From: Straminergon stramineum | Taxonomy: Eukaryota; Streptophyta; Bryopsida; Hypnales; Calliergonaceae | Assembly: GCA_963920665.1 (NCBI GenBank) | Contig: OY987267.1 | Location: 24,490,001 to 24,554,000 of the forward strand | Length of the DNA: 64,000 nt | Reading direction: 5' to 3' | Shown: positions 21,013-32,466 of the stretch, piece by piece | How the letters are laid out: each line of letters starts with the position of its first letter | Numbering within the stretch: the first letter of the stretch is position 1 | Translations under genes and position numbers: made by a program | The notes under the pieces: model-generated | Told to the model about the DNA's origin: nothing | Databases searched by the model: none | The model's input: only the letters and a program-made list of their open reading frames with translations

Positions 21013-21915
21013 CCCCTGAAGGACCAAGGTGTGTTGTTTGGCAACATAGAAATTTTAGGTAGGTAGGTGTGTCTAGAGATTTCCATGTTTTTGGCCCAAA
21101 CTTTAATAGAAGGTGTAGATGAGGAATATCTTTCATATGCACTAAATTTTAGGGCATTTGAAAATATGAGTCAAAAGTTATGGCCTAATATGTAGTTTAT
21201 TTCTCAACTTGGGCAGTCCGGGCAGGTCTGAAAAAAAAATTGAAATTGAAATTGTTTTTCTAGATTTATATATACATAGAAAGCTTTGAATCAATACATT
21301 TTGATCAATGGGTCAAAAGTTATGAGATGTTTTAGTTTGTGGGCAAGTATGGATTCTCTACTTGAAATAAACCTTGAAGTCCTTTATTTAACTCAATTTT
21401 CAATGTTTTTGAATAAATAATTAAAACATTAGGTGAAGTTATTACAACAGTACAACCATTGGGATTGGTCATTTTCAATTTCATTAATAAATTGTTAACA
21501 ATTTTGTATTTTGAATCATTCTCTACATCTTTCTTACTATTTTTTCCCTATATGTTGCGCAATTACAAATTATCTTAAAATTTTCAAGCATGTAGCTAAC
21601 TTGACTTGAAGAATGAATCCAAAGAAGAACCACCATTTTGGACATTTTTTCATACAAATGTGACCTTGTGATGTGCTGCTGTACGTTTTTTCATAGTGTC
21701 AAAAAAAGGATTTTTGTCACTTCAAATGCTAATATCTTGCAATTTGCATGATGGAAATTTCTGAAATTTTTTCCACATCTTCTCAATCTAATGTAAAAGA
21801 AGATCCCATGGTTACATGTGTCCTGAAATGATATTTTTCAAAAATTTGATACTTGTATTAGAAATGGCAAATTTGGAGCATTTTTAGTGATAACACAATC
21901 AAGGAAATTTAGAGG
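21013..21915 (+). mobile_element. TTAA-flanked CCCC-end element, 903 bp
   Basis: It lies between TTAA 21009-21012 and TTAA 21916-21919. The left end is CCCCTGAAGGACCAAGG; the right end, read inward, is CCTCTAAATTTCC, a diverged form. It is collinear with 40453-41399 (ggcaacatag.aatttcaggt, aacttgggcagtccgggc, atacatagaaagctttgaatca, tgctaatatcttgcaattt). It encodes no transposase and is therefore non-autonomous. The flanks joined together reproduce the unoccupied site at 20871-20890. Confidence 0.88.
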
Positions 21916-22032
21916 TTAACCTTCCCATGGGGTCCCCTAGGTCTTCTTTGACATATGGACACCCTCCACTATTAGTGTTGAATCTTTTTATTCCTTAAGA
22001 ACTAAGGAGTAGTTTAGATTTCCAAAACAGTG

Positions 22033-22080
22033 AAAATATGCAATGAAATTTCGTTTCATTTGTGTCAAAAAAACAAACAA
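22033..22080 (+). mobile_element. Retroposon-like 3' tail
   Basis: The isolated tail gcaatgaaatttcgtttcat is followed by ttgtgtcaaaaaaacaaaca. It has the same motif and A-rich end as near 4358 and, inverted, near 5360, 23020 and 25360. It is too short to classify alone. Confidence 0.35.
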
Positions 22081-22084
22081 ACAG

Positions 22085-22595
22085 TGAAAATATATTATAA
22101 AATAAAATATAGAATAATAATTAAATGATGATTCTCAAGTAGTAGTTATAAATATAATCTACAAATCATATCCAAATGGTTGGATCAACTACTATGCTAG
22201 CTAGTATTTTTAAAATAACTTGAAGTCAATAATTGAAAATTCCTTCTAAAATTGATTGTGGATTGAATATTTGTGATTTTCAAAATATTTTTTCTCCATT
22301 AAGTTCAAAATATTAAGTTCTAATCATAATGACTTTTAAAGATTTTTAATTTAATTTTTAATTCAAGTGATTTTTTAAGGGTTGTTTTTTGAACTGAAAA
22401 ATTTGAATAAGTACCCTTTGAATTATAGAATATTTGCAAAGCAAAGTGTCCAAAATTTATTTCTTACAAATGTTGAGGAACTAATACAAAAATCTATTGA
22501 AAATCTAATGAAAAAACATATTTTTGTGAACTTGTGATGTATTTACATTGTTCAAATTTGAACTTTTAGACCTTGAGGTTTTTTTAAATCAACAT
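22085..22595. other. AT-rich DNA, nothing recognised
   Basis: No gene, repeat family or element end is visible. Confidence 0.45.
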
Positions 22596-22599
22596 ACAT

Positions 22600-22990
22600 A
22601 CTCTAGGTGACAAATTTTAGATGTGATACATTCAAATTTGACTTTGTAGGTACCTATCATAATTCTATTTCATCATTTAGTGAACTTGTTCCTTTAAGTG
22701 TTAAAAATTGTAAATCAACATTGATGTCCATTACATGGTCATCACCACTCAATCATTCTTTGACGTTTGATTGGATGAAGGTGTACACTAATCATTTTTA
22801 CAAAATACTTGAAAGTAATTTTTCAGACACTTTGTCCTCTACATCTTTTGCATCCTTGCCAAGTTAATATATCTACAAATGCATTTGGACATAACATTGT
22901 TAACTTTTCCAGAGAGGGGGTTGCTTTGTCTTCTCTCACATGCAAATGCCCCCAAGTTAACCCTAAATGATCATGTCATTCATGTGTTCC
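22600..22990 (+). repeat. Repeat F, copy 2
   Basis: Homologous to 20580-20940. It includes a diverged right terminus of a TTAA element (cttgttcctttaagtg before TTAA at 22701-22704) and the same ataacattgttaac site near 22890, here also without an insertion. An open frame across it (22607-22867) is not supported by the other copy and is ignored. Confidence 0.65.
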
Positions 22991-23000
22991 ATTTTGTTTT

Positions 23001-23110
23001 TGTTTTTTTTAACAAATGAAACGGTTTTTCATTGCAAAAAAAAAGGAAAGAATACAAGCCTGCTAGCCACAAATGGTCTAGCAAGGAGCCAAGACACTAA
23101 CACAAGAGCA
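23001..23110 (-). mobile_element. Retroposon-like 3' end, inverted
   Basis: On the minus strand, gctccttgctagaccatttg leads through tgtattctttcc and an A/T run into gcaatgaaaaaccgtttcat. It has the same layout as 5335-5480 and 25335-25440. Confidence 0.4.
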
Positions 23111-24430
23111 TGGACGACACAAGAAAGGATGAGAGAAGGAGCAAGAGCGCTCAAACAACGCAGCAAGGGACCGAAGGTCTTGTACGGGCGGCATTACATT
23201 GTCCATTGCTACCAGGCCTTGTAGTCCACTGACGATCACAGCAGCTGGTATGCGTTCAAGTTTTGAACAACAAATGAACACAAACACATCTCAAGCACAT
23301 AAAAATGGTTTTTTTTCATCCATTAGTTGTTTTTTTGTAGATTCTTGTGTTAGTTCTTTAATATTTGTACAATATAGATTTCTCAAGACATCACTTTACA
23401 AATATTATATAATTGAAAGGATACCTTGTAGATTTGGCCTCGATCAAGCCTCGAAGAAGAAAAGTATGTCGAGAAAAGAGATCAACTTCGTTCCCTTGGA
23501 TCCTTGCAGGAAACAATTTCAAGTTATGCATTGTTACGCAATGTTTCCTATTCATTCGTTTTGGACTAATGATGACTTTCCCTTCCGTTTGTTGTCGCCA
23601 TTCCCTTCATCAATAGTTTTTCCTGGAGTACTCAATATTAAATGCCTGTGAGTAAACAACCAGTAGTGGGGTGATGATAATGGTAGCAAGAGCATGAGTT
23701 ACTCAAGGTCACTTTAACTTTGCCTTTTTTTCTTTTCTTTTTGAAACACATGGACCAATTCCATTGATAGAGGAATAACTTTGCTTTTTGAGTATAACTT
23801 AACATTGTCTTCATTTGCAATCATCGTTGTCTCCTTTTCCTTTTCCTTGTGCATCATGGCATGAAGGAAGTTTAGTTAAGAGCACATGCAAACAACATGG
23901 TAACTTACCATAGTGAGTTCTTCAGTTCAATCAATCAACAGGGAGGTCACATGTTACTGGTAGTCTAAGTTAGTAGCCAGACAGCGGAACTCCATTATTA
24001 TTTTTTTTCGGCTTTCAGTACCCTCTCTACTATTAATTAAATTACTTCCTCCCATAATAATCAACCCAATTGATGACAGCAATTGTAACTTACAACTCAG
24101 AAATGAAATGATGCTGTTGGTGAATGCACCCCCAAGGAATTCTATAAGAAAACAGTGTCTGAATTGACACGTCCCAATTGACAGAAAAATGTTAGTATTG
24201 ACAGAAAAGATGTCCAAGTTGACAGGAAATTGGTAGAAAAAATGTCTGAATTGATAGAAATGACAATGTTCCCTTGTAGTGGTGTGAAACTGTCCAAGTT
24301 CCTCTAAATTAAAAAGTGACAATAGAACAAAAAGGTTGGTTGTAGGTTTAGGGTTTTGTTTAATTTGTTTCAATTTGGAAGTGCAATTTTTCATTTTTCA
24401 TATTTTTGAAACAAATTTTTTTAGGAGGTT
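23111..24430. other. Low-copy DNA, no gene recognised
   Basis: The longest open frame is 23199-23651 plus (about 150 codons). It has no recognisable domain, ordinary AT-rich codon content, and overlaps another open frame, so I do not call it. Around 24160-24260 the words tccaagttgacagaaa/tctgaattgacagaaa recur about five times at irregular spacing, which gives the apparent minus-strand ORF there a repetitive peptide. Confidence 0.45.
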
Positions 24431-24431
24431 T

Positions 24432-24584
24432 TATTAGTGGGGAAATTTTCCCATATGCAGAAATAGAGTTTGTAAGGTTTCCATAATTTTTCAGATTTGT
24501 ATTTCTCAAAAATATAATTATTATTACTTTTTCTCCACAGAAGTTAGACCTTCCTATTTCCGACCAAGGGTTAGTTGCAAAAGG
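24432..24584 (+). repeat. Repeat D, copy 2 (left part)
   Basis: gtggggaaattttcccatat, aatagagtttgtaaggtttc and agaccttcctatttccgacc match 3655-3830. The remainder resumes at about 24860 after the MITE at 24585-24848 (caacaagggttcagtaca, gagagtcttgtagccaatca). This copy shows the 3851-4213 locus without its half element. Confidence 0.65.
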
Positions 24585-24848
24585 AGGATGTTAAATCCTC
24601 CATTCGAACTTGGCACCATAGGGATAGATTTACCATGGGATAAACATAGGTGTTTTTTATTTTTTGCACATTAATTTTTTTGCAAATTCTTAATTCATAT
24701 CTGCAATTAGAGACCCCAAATTAGCTAGGAGAGATCTGGATCATACCCTAGACACGGCTCAAAATAGAGGGCAGTTTTTACTTTTACCCCTGGATAAAAC
24801 ACAAAATGCCCATACTGGGCCCAATTCGAATGGAGGATTTAACGTCCT
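24585..24848. mobile_element. MITE with ATCCTCCATTCGAA inverted ends, 264 bp
   Basis: The left end AGGATGTTAAATCCTCCATT (continuing CGAA) and the right end read inward, AGGACGTTAAATCCTCCATT (continuing CGAA), form a 24-bp terminal inverted repeat with one mismatch. The interior (tctgcaattagagacccc, ggctcaaaatagagggcag, ttttacccctgg) is shared with 2221-2480 and 32164-32440. A TTAA lies inside each arm, so TTAA might be the target, but no clean flanking duplication is visible. It interrupts repeat D. Confidence 0.75.
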
Positions 24849-25334
24849 GCGTTGCAGAATCCAACAAGGGTTCAGTACAATACTGAGAGTCTTGTAGCCA
24901 ATCATAATATGCCACAACTGTGCCTGGAACTACGCTAACATTAATCATTGTTAATCACCTCCTGATTGAAATTACTCCACCCTCCGCCTGCCAGAATGGT
25001 GGAGTGATCAGGAATGGGTTGTCTCCCTTATTTGGAGTTGAGCGTGTTTGGTGGATTTTTAGCTGAAGTTAAGTGAGCTGGAGTTGGTTAGGGTTTTTTT
25101 GTTTTTTTTATGAGAAATACATGGACAATTCACATTGAAAAGAATTAGGTGTTTTTTTTCCGCCCGGTGCCTGTCATTTCAGTAGTATGATGTGATTTGT
25201 TTGTTGTTATGAAAGGAAGGAATTCCATTTCCTTCAATAAAAGTAGAAGAAATGGAACCTAACCTTGTGGAGTGGCATCAAACAAATGGTACTTCACTAT
25301 GCCATCTTGATCACTTTAATTTTCATGACAATAC

Positions 25335-25440
25335 TTCTTTCTTTTTTCTTTGGACACAAATGAAACGAAATTTCATTGCCATGGTAAAATACAAGCCAAC
25401 CAGACACAAGTGGCCTGACTGGGGACAAGACAACAAAGAC
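25335..25440 (-). mobile_element. Retroposon-like 3' end, inverted
   Basis: On the minus strand, ccccagtcaggccacttgtg runs through ggcttgtattttaccatgg into gcaatgaaatttcgtttcat and ttgtgtcc. It is the clearest of the copies and is collinear with 5335-5480. Confidence 0.45.
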
Positions 25441-25444
25441 TATA

Positions 25445-25986
25445 ATACAATATTTTCAATACTACATTACCACTAAGGTAAACTTGTCTATGACAGGCAA
25501 ACCATCGGTGACAGGCACCTAGGAAATGACCCATTAGAGTCTTATATCAACCCATGACAGATTTTCTTTAAGATAAATAAGATTAGGACTACATTAGGTT
25601 GGTTAGTGACCAAAAGTAATGGCTTGGGTGATGGTGATGGAGTTATTAGTGCCTGTTTCAAGAACTTCTAGCTTTTCAATGTAAATTCATCAAAGCAAGT
25701 GATTTTTTTTATTCTTCATATTCTAGCCATGTTAGGAAATATTTTGACTACTTTAGGTGGTAGGATGGCCATCATGCATACACTTTTTGCTGGTTTGGGG
25801 ACAGCTTGTAGATTCTTTTGGGCCAATTGGTAAGCACACTTCAAAAATTCATACTTTGTCAGAAAAATAAAAGTTCAATTGTTCTCTTCTTTTCTCACAG
25901 TTGTCTTTGTATAGAAAAGCTCTAATTTTTTTTTGCTAATTCTAACAAGGCAAAACACTCATTGTGCATGTCATAGGCAGGTTTAC
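25445..25986. other. Intergenic DNA, nothing recognised
   Basis: No gene or element end is seen. Two nearby gtctatgacaggcaa / cggtgacaggcac words at 25486-25520 are probably chance. Confidence 0.45.
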
Positions 25987-25987
25987 C

Positions 25988-26580
25988 TTATAACCTATAA
26001 AGGACCAAGTGAAACATTCAGGTTAAGCAATAGATCTTGAGTATTTGGGTCGTTACACACAAAGTCAATTTTGGTTGGATGTTCACAAAATTTTGACACA
26101 AGGTGTGAACATGTATTTCCTTAGTAGGAATATAATTTTTTTTTCAATCATGTGCATGAATTATAATTTATGTTGTTTTTAATTTTTTTGGGCAACTTGA
26201 GCAGCTTCAAGCAACGTGTACAAAACTCCTCTTCTATTTTTGAAATTTGACAGGTAAGCAACTTACTTGATACCAGATGTAAATGTCAAAAAAAAAGAAA
26301 ACCATGTGTAGAGTAAAAACCTTAGTGAGGAGGAGATAAGTTTGTTGGCCCTATCGAGTAAGGTTGGAATTTTTAAGAAAAATTCTTCCAACTTCAAATG
26401 TTATAACCTTTCAATCTCTAAAGTCATAATTTCTGAAATTTTTTTCACACATTCCCATAGTATTCTAGTATAAATTTGTATGGTTGGATTTTGAAAGAAT
26501 ATGAAATTTTAAATTCTTGCCACTTTGCATTGTTTTAAGAATTTTGAAAATTCCTAACACAAAATGAAATTTCTATTTTG
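25988..26580 (-). mobile_element. TTAA element of the 580-bp subgroup, eroded
   Basis: The end reads TTATAACCTATAAAGGACCAAGTG, a mutated form of TTAACCCCTAAAGGACCAAGTG. The rest is collinear with 30936-31515: agtcaattttggttggatgt, gcaacttgagcagcttcaag, acttgataccagatgtaaat, tataacctttcaatctct and gtatggttggattttga. The far terminus is lost. Confidence 0.75.
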
Positions 26581-29100
26581 GATGTAAAAAGATTTCTTAA
26601 AAACATGCTTTAAAAACAAGTCTATCTTAGGTACATAACTAAGTAAAAAGAATCCATTAATGAAAAAATTTACACTAAAGGAGTAAAGGAGTACATTCTT
26701 TTAGTGCATTCTATTCACTAAATTTGGATACTTCATTGATGATGATTGGGAATATTTTTTAATACCCTAGTATAGAGCTTCCCAATAGCAAGGGATTGTA
26801 TTTTCATGTTTATTAGATTTTTATGTGCATTTCACCAGAAAATGAGGTGAAATTGTCTCAATTTTTTGGTGCATTCAAGGTCATGATTTAGTTGTGGTAA
26901 ATATTGAAAGATCCATTCAAAATTGACTTCATAGAAATATACCAAAATTTTCATTTGACCAATTTAAGACCGATTGTCCACTTAGGATCAACTCTAAATA
27001 ATTAATTTCAATTATAATTCTCTTGTTATATGACCCAATATGTTCTTTTCTAAAGTGTATATCTTTTCAATAGAAAAAATTATAATTAGTTTTGGATAAA
27101 CCATCATAAATACTTTATGAAATTTGTAGTTCATTTTTAGTATATCCAAACAACATGCAAAGATTTTAGAATTTTCTTCCAAAAAAAATCAAGACATAAT
27201 AATAATAATTATATTAATTATTACTATTATTATCGGAACCATGCTCATATGTTTATTTGGATTCTTTTAAATGTGACCTGATTGTTCAAGAGCATAAGAA
27301 CAAAATAAGAATTCATGACTTCCTCCATTTTTCCACTACACTTGGAAAAGTTGAGGCCTTCAAAGGTTATTGGCTCTTATAGAAGATTCTTCATAGATGT
27401 TATTGAGGTAGTCCAATTCAATTGTTATTATATCCACCTTAAGAAAAGTTCAACAATTTTAAGCTACTCAAATGTTTTTTAAGGATTCTAGAAGACTGTT
27501 TCAAGGTTGTTCATGGCTCTACGAACTAGCTAGAACAACTCAGAATATTTTAAAAGGAAAAAGAACAATAAAATAATTGGCCTCATCAAATTGATGATGT
27601 GGCACAATTTCCATAGTTTCCCATAGTTTGGGAATGTAGGAGAACTCACTATCTTGTAAAGCACCTAAATCTCATCTAATGATAGGAGAAAAGTTTTTCC
27701 AAATTAAACTCATTCAATTTAGAAAAAAAACATCTCTTGAAATAGTTGTTCATTGGGCATTGTTGAAATCTTTATAAAGGGAAAAATATCTACGATCTAT
27801 CATTTAGAAAAGTATGATTGATATGTTTAAAATATGATTAGTATGATTATGTGCCATTAAACACAACTATGGGCTAGTAAGTACTAACTACTTTACAAAG
27901 CACAAATGTAGATTGTTGTATTTCAATTTTTTATTCATTGATTTCATATAATATCCTTAATTTTTGATGGATTTTAAACTTTGAAAACATTTAATCTTGG
28001 TAGCTTTGAGGCCTTGTGAAGAACATTAGTATATAGTAGTAATAGTTTGAACAATGTACAAATTTATTAAACGATAAAAAATCAATCCAAACTCTATTCT
28101 TCAAATAAATAGAGTCCAATCATTATGTATAAAGGTATTGAGCATGTTGATGCAAGACCGAGTGGTATTGAATTGCACTTATGTCTTCAGCATTTAAAGT
28201 AATGATGATATGCCCAACCTCTTGTTTTTGGATGAAGACAACAATGAAAGGTATTGTAGATGTAATTGAGAAGAAGCACATCAATGATATTTGCAACAAT
28301 GCAAAATTGATTTTCATTGTTTAAGTAGCTAGGTTTCATCAATTAATATATATATATATTCAATATTTTTATTTGAAGCTTATGGTATAACCATTAACCT
28401 TATTTGAGGTGTCAGTCTCAAAGACAACTGGTATGAAATTTGTGATGAAGTCACAACATTTCAATTGCCCCATCAAAGTCATACACAAAATGAGTTGGTC
28501 AAAACCTCTTGATTTTACAGCATAATTGCAAGTGCAAATCTTGATCATTTATAACATAGAGTTTAAGACATTTTCAAGTTGTTTTATCATATTCAAATAC
28601 CAAGTTCCTCATATGGCTTAATGTTTTAAAACAAACTTGATACATCTTTTTCATGAAAATCACCTTCAAAATACCCAAAGTACATTCATAAACCTCTAAG
28701 TCTATAAATCTCAAAGTGATCAAATAAGTATTTAGTACTTTGGCTTATGCCATTTGACAAACCATTGCAAGTCATTCTCTATGAAGTTTATGGAAAAAAA
28801 ATTGAATAAATGAAATATGTATAAACCATAATTTATATCTAAAACTTGACAATATAATTGTGATCTTCATTTCTAAGAACACTCTATTGTTAATTATAAG
28901 ATAAAGCTCAAAATCATGTTTTTAAAATTTCTACAAATCATATGATGTATTTTTCATCTTCTACAAATAAAATCAATGATATTCCTAAGATTGATTGAAT
29001 TTGATTGAAACCTATTTTTTTCCCTTTGACTAGACTCTTATAGTTCATTAAATCTTTTTTAATAATCAATTATTATTTGCTCTAGATCTAACAAAAGAAC
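26581..29100. other. AT-rich DNA with element remnants
   Basis: 26890-26985 ends gaccgattgtccacttagg and carries the right-hand module (aatattgaaagatccattca), so it is a decayed right part of a TTAA element. Elsewhere there is a short (ta)n near 28346-28357 and nothing else recognisable. No gene. Confidence 0.45.
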
Positions 29101-29104
29101 CTTA

Positions 29105-29156
29105 ACCCCTAAAGTTCTTTGATTTGTAGAAGTCCAAAACGTTTTTCAAATGAAGT
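29105..29156 (+). mobile_element. Isolated left end of a TTAA element
   Basis: CTTAACCCCTAAAGTTCTTTG at about 29100-29120 carries the exact TTAACCCCTAAAG terminus. Nothing of the usual interior follows, so this is a stub. Confidence 0.45.
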
Positions 29157-29455
29157 AAATACACCTAGAATCAACAAAGTAAGCAATTCCATATGATTCT
29201 ATTATTATATTGAATTTTTTTTTGGGATCTTATTGGTAGTCAAAAGGAGATTCTAGATTCTCTTAGAATGCATTTTTGAAACACCATATGAATAAATTAT
29301 GAATTTTCAAAGTGCTAAAAATATGTGTTTTAGGAACCAACACTAAACTCTCATGAATAGCGGGAGTATATTTCAGGCAAGAATTTGTAGATGTTGGTTT
29401 TAGAAACGTGTTGGTCTTAGGTATAGTTATCTTACTTTGTCCCCACAATAAGGCT
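29157..29455 (+). repeat. Repeat G, copy 1
   Basis: Collinear with 31610-31965: tattatattgaa.ttttttt, aatgcatttttgaaacacca, tatgaataaattatgaattttcaaagtgct and ctctcatgaatagcgggagta. This copy lacks the 54-bp insertion found in the other. Confidence 0.8.
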
Positions 29456-29459
29456 AGAA

Positions 29460-30151
29460 TCTTCATTTACATTTATTTACTAAGGAATCCAACTATAAGA
29501 TTCTTTATTTAACTTGTTCAAGTACATCCTCCCCAAATTTTAGAGTGAATCTTTCAATTGATTGCAAGTACAATGTGCCCAAATTTCAAAATGTAGGCTT
29601 TTCTAGCCCTTCCAAAATGTAGAATTCAAGCTTCCAAAATTTTTAAAATAAAACACATATGTCCCATAGCTTGTGTGTTTTAGTCTCTATGTTAAAAAAT
29701 GGTTTGAGAATATATATGTAAAAAATTTAAACCAATGATACTTTCATATTCATCTTTAAAAAAGTTCATAAAGTGGAAGGTGGTACATATTGAGAGAAAG
29801 AACTAAACCAATAATGACTTTTTCAAGAAACTGATAATTAATAATCCCAATGATAAGAATGTTATGGGAAACACCATTTCTTTTTGCTTTTATTTAAAAA
29901 ATTTCAAATTTGAATTCAGAAGATGATTTTATATGTTTTTTCTACCTTCAATCATTGCTTGCAAAATAAAACTCCTTACAACTTTCACTTCATTATTTAG
30001 AATTGAATGGTTAAAATATTTTTGATGAGGTATCAATCTATAAAATCCAATAAAATTAAGCAATATTTTCTTAGAAGATAGTTTTAGCTATCGAGTATGA
30101 CATTGAATTCAAAATAAACTCCTAATCTTTGCAATGTTTATCAGAATGACC
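29460..30151. other. AT-rich DNA, nothing recognised
   Basis: No ORF, repeat partner or element end is visible. Confidence 0.45.
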
Positions 30152-30155
30152 TTAA

Positions 30156-30735
30156 CCCCTAAAGGACCAAGGATCATTTTGGGCAGAAATTGTCAAAAAC
30201 CGCCACTTTTTTAGGGCAGAAAGAAAAAAATGAATAAAAAAGTGTTTTTTTCAAAATTCAACCATACAAATTTGAACTAGACTTCTTTGGGAACATGTGG
30301 GAAAATTTTTAGAAACTTTGACCGCATGGATTGAAAGATTATAACGTTTGAAGTTAGGTGAAAAAGTTTTTTTCCTATCTTGCCTAACATGGCCTACAAA
30401 CTTTAACTCCTTCTAGAATGAGATTCTTACACTAAATAGGGTTATTTTTTTGACATTTGCATCTTGGATCATGTAAGCTACACACCCACCAAATTTCAAA
30501 ATCATAGGAAGAGTTTTACACATGTTGCCCGAAGCTGCCCAAACTGCCTGCAAAGTTCAGGGTAGCATAACTTTCGATCCAGGCACCCGATCGGAAAAAA
30601 AATTAGATTTTCAAAAAGGGGATGTGTAGTTACACAATATGCCCAAATTCCATGAACATCCGACTAAAAATGACTTCGTAGGAGCCTACTGGAGATTTCT
30701 TGTGTACGATGAACGGACACTTGGTCCTTTAGGGG
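30156..30735 (+). mobile_element. TTAA-flanked CCCC-end element, 580 bp, copy 1
   Basis: It lies exactly between TTAA 30152-30155 and TTAA 30736-30739. The ends are CCCCTAAAGGACCAAGG and, inverted, CCCCTAAAGGACCAAGTG: near-perfect 15-bp terminal repeats starting with CCCC, the hallmark of piggyBac-type termini. It has no coding capacity. Interior landmarks are gggcagaaattgtcaaaaac, gattgaaagattataacg, tgacatttgcatcttggatc and catccgactaaaaatgact. It has the same length as, and opposite orientation to, the copy at 30936-31515. Confidence 0.92.
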
Positions 30736-30935
30736 TTAATTAAAGCTTTGCATGAAGTCAATAGAGCTTGCACAAGTTTAAAAAAACAAACCCATGTGTT
30801 CCTTAGTCTTTCAACAATTAATTGGACAGAAGCTACATCTACTACAAATATAGGAAAATATGAGAGAATTACTTACTAAAAAATAAATTAGTGCTACATA
30901 GACAAAGCCTCTAGAAACCTAATTTTTGTAATTAA

Positions 30936-31515
30936 CCCCTAAAGGACCAAGTGTCCGTTCATCGTACACAAGAAATCTTGGGTAGGCTCCTACTAAGTCA
31001 TTTTTAGTTGGATGTTCATGGAATTTGGGCATAATGTGTAACTACACATCCCCTTCTTGAAAATCTATTTTTTTTTCCGATCGGGTGCCTGGATCAAAAG
31101 TTATGTTGCCCTGAACTTGGCAGATAGCTCAAGCAACTTCAGGCAGCATGTGCAAAACTCTTCCTATGATTTTGAAATTTGGCACGTGTATAGCTTACAT
31201 GATCCAAGATGCAAATGTCAAAAAAATAACCCTATTTAGTGTAAGAATCTCATTCTAGAAGGAGTTAAAGTTTGTAGGCCATGTTAGGCAAGATAGGAAA
31301 AAAACTTTTTCACCTAACTTCAAACTTTATAATCTTTCAATCCGTGCAGTCAAAGTTCCTAAAAATGTTTGCACATGTTCCCAAAGAAGTCTAGTTCAAA
31401 TTTGTACGGTTGAATTTTGAAAAAAACACTTTTTTTTTCATTTTTTTCTTGGTACCCTAAAAAGTGGCAGTTTTTGGCAATTTCTGCCCCAAAACGTGCC
31501 TCGGTCCTTTAGGGG
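30936..31515 (-). mobile_element. TTAA-flanked CCCC-end element, 580 bp, copy 2 (inverted)
   Basis: It lies between TTAA 30932-30935 and TTAA 31516-31519. It is the reverse complement of copy 1 with scattered substitutions and no length difference. I judge well over 90 percent identity by eye over the first 350 bases. The pair is separated by about 190 bp, so a read-through transcript could fold into a long hairpin. Confidence 0.92.
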
Positions 31516-31609
31516 TTAAATTAAAAATCCTATTTTGAAAAAAAACAACCATTTGGATATCTTTGTTGGGACAAGGTTGCATGATAGGGTAAGAATGTAA
31601 GCTTATCAT

Positions 31610-31965
31610 AAGGTAACTACACCTAGAAGCGTTTGAATAAGCAATCCATCATAGTTTCCATTATTATATTAGAAAACTTATTGTAGGGTCTTGTTGGTAG
31701 TTAAAAGAAGATTCTAAATTCTTGTAGAATGCACTTTTTGGACATTGTATGAATAAACTATGAATTTTCAAAGTGCTGAAAATAGATGTTTCTAAAACCA
31801 ACCCTAGACGTCCGTTTGGTTCCAAAACAACAAAATCTAACCAAACCCGACCCGACCCTAAACTCTCATGAATAGTGGGAGTACATTTTAAGTAAGAATT
31901 TGTAGAGATCAGTTTTAGAAGGAGGTCCTTTTGGGTGTAGTTACCTTAGCCATTCCTACTATAAA
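31610..31965 (+). repeat. Repeat G, copy 2, with 54-bp insertion
   Basis: Collinear with 29157-29455 except for 31807-31860, which is bounded by CCCTA on both sides and contains a small inverted repeat (cgtttggtt ... aaccaaacc). The insertion breaks the word that reads caacactaaactctcatg in the other copy. Confidence 0.8.
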
Positions 31966-32163
31966 GGGCAATCAGAATGGCACCCCCCAAATAAAATAAA
32001 TACAAAAACAAAATAAATGCTGGAGTATCTTCACTTATTGACTGATTACACACGGTTCGAGCTTGTCATAAAATTAAGAGGGAGTCACATGGGAATCTCT
32101 CATGAATGAGGGCATAAGGCCACAGTACTCACTGACTGTAGCAGCAGAGGGCAATAGTAATTA

Positions 32164-32440
32164 ACCATGTCCCCTCAGGCAAAGGTAAATGTAAAAAATC
32201 ACCCCCTCTTTTTACTGCCGCACAGTTTAGTTACCCCTGGAGAAAACACTGGAATTTTTTTTATTTGCAACAAACACATGATAAATTATTGAAATTTTGA
32301 ATTCATATTTGCAATCAGAGATCCCCAATCTGGAAGGGTAAGTGAAGAAATACGTATAAAAACGGCACAAAATAGGGGTTAACTTTTTTACATTTATCCT
32401 TGGTTGGGGCAATGAGGGGGGCAATCCTCCCTGCCAGTCC
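32164..32440 (+). repeat. ATCCTCC-family MITE relative, copy 3
   Basis: It shares with 24585-24848 and with the inverse of 2221-2480 the blocks aattcatatttgcaatcaga, gatccccaa, gcacaaaataggggttaa and acatttatccttgg. It ends gcaatcctccctgcc, resembling the ATCCTCC arm. A 74-codon minus-strand open frame across it is an artefact of the element. Confidence 0.55.
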
Positions 32441-32466
32441 CTTCTCCTCATGTCTTGCTCATTTTA

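Noticed and set aside
23199..23651. 150-codon plus-strand ORF
   Set aside because: AT-rich codon use like the surrounding non-coding DNA, an overlapping second frame, and no recognisable domain.
30152..30175. CCCTAAA inside the TTAA-element ends resembles the plant telomere repeat
   Set aside because: It occurs once per end, never in tandem, and is part of a longer terminal motif (CCCCTAAAGGACCAA), so there is no telomeric array or telomere-healing signal.
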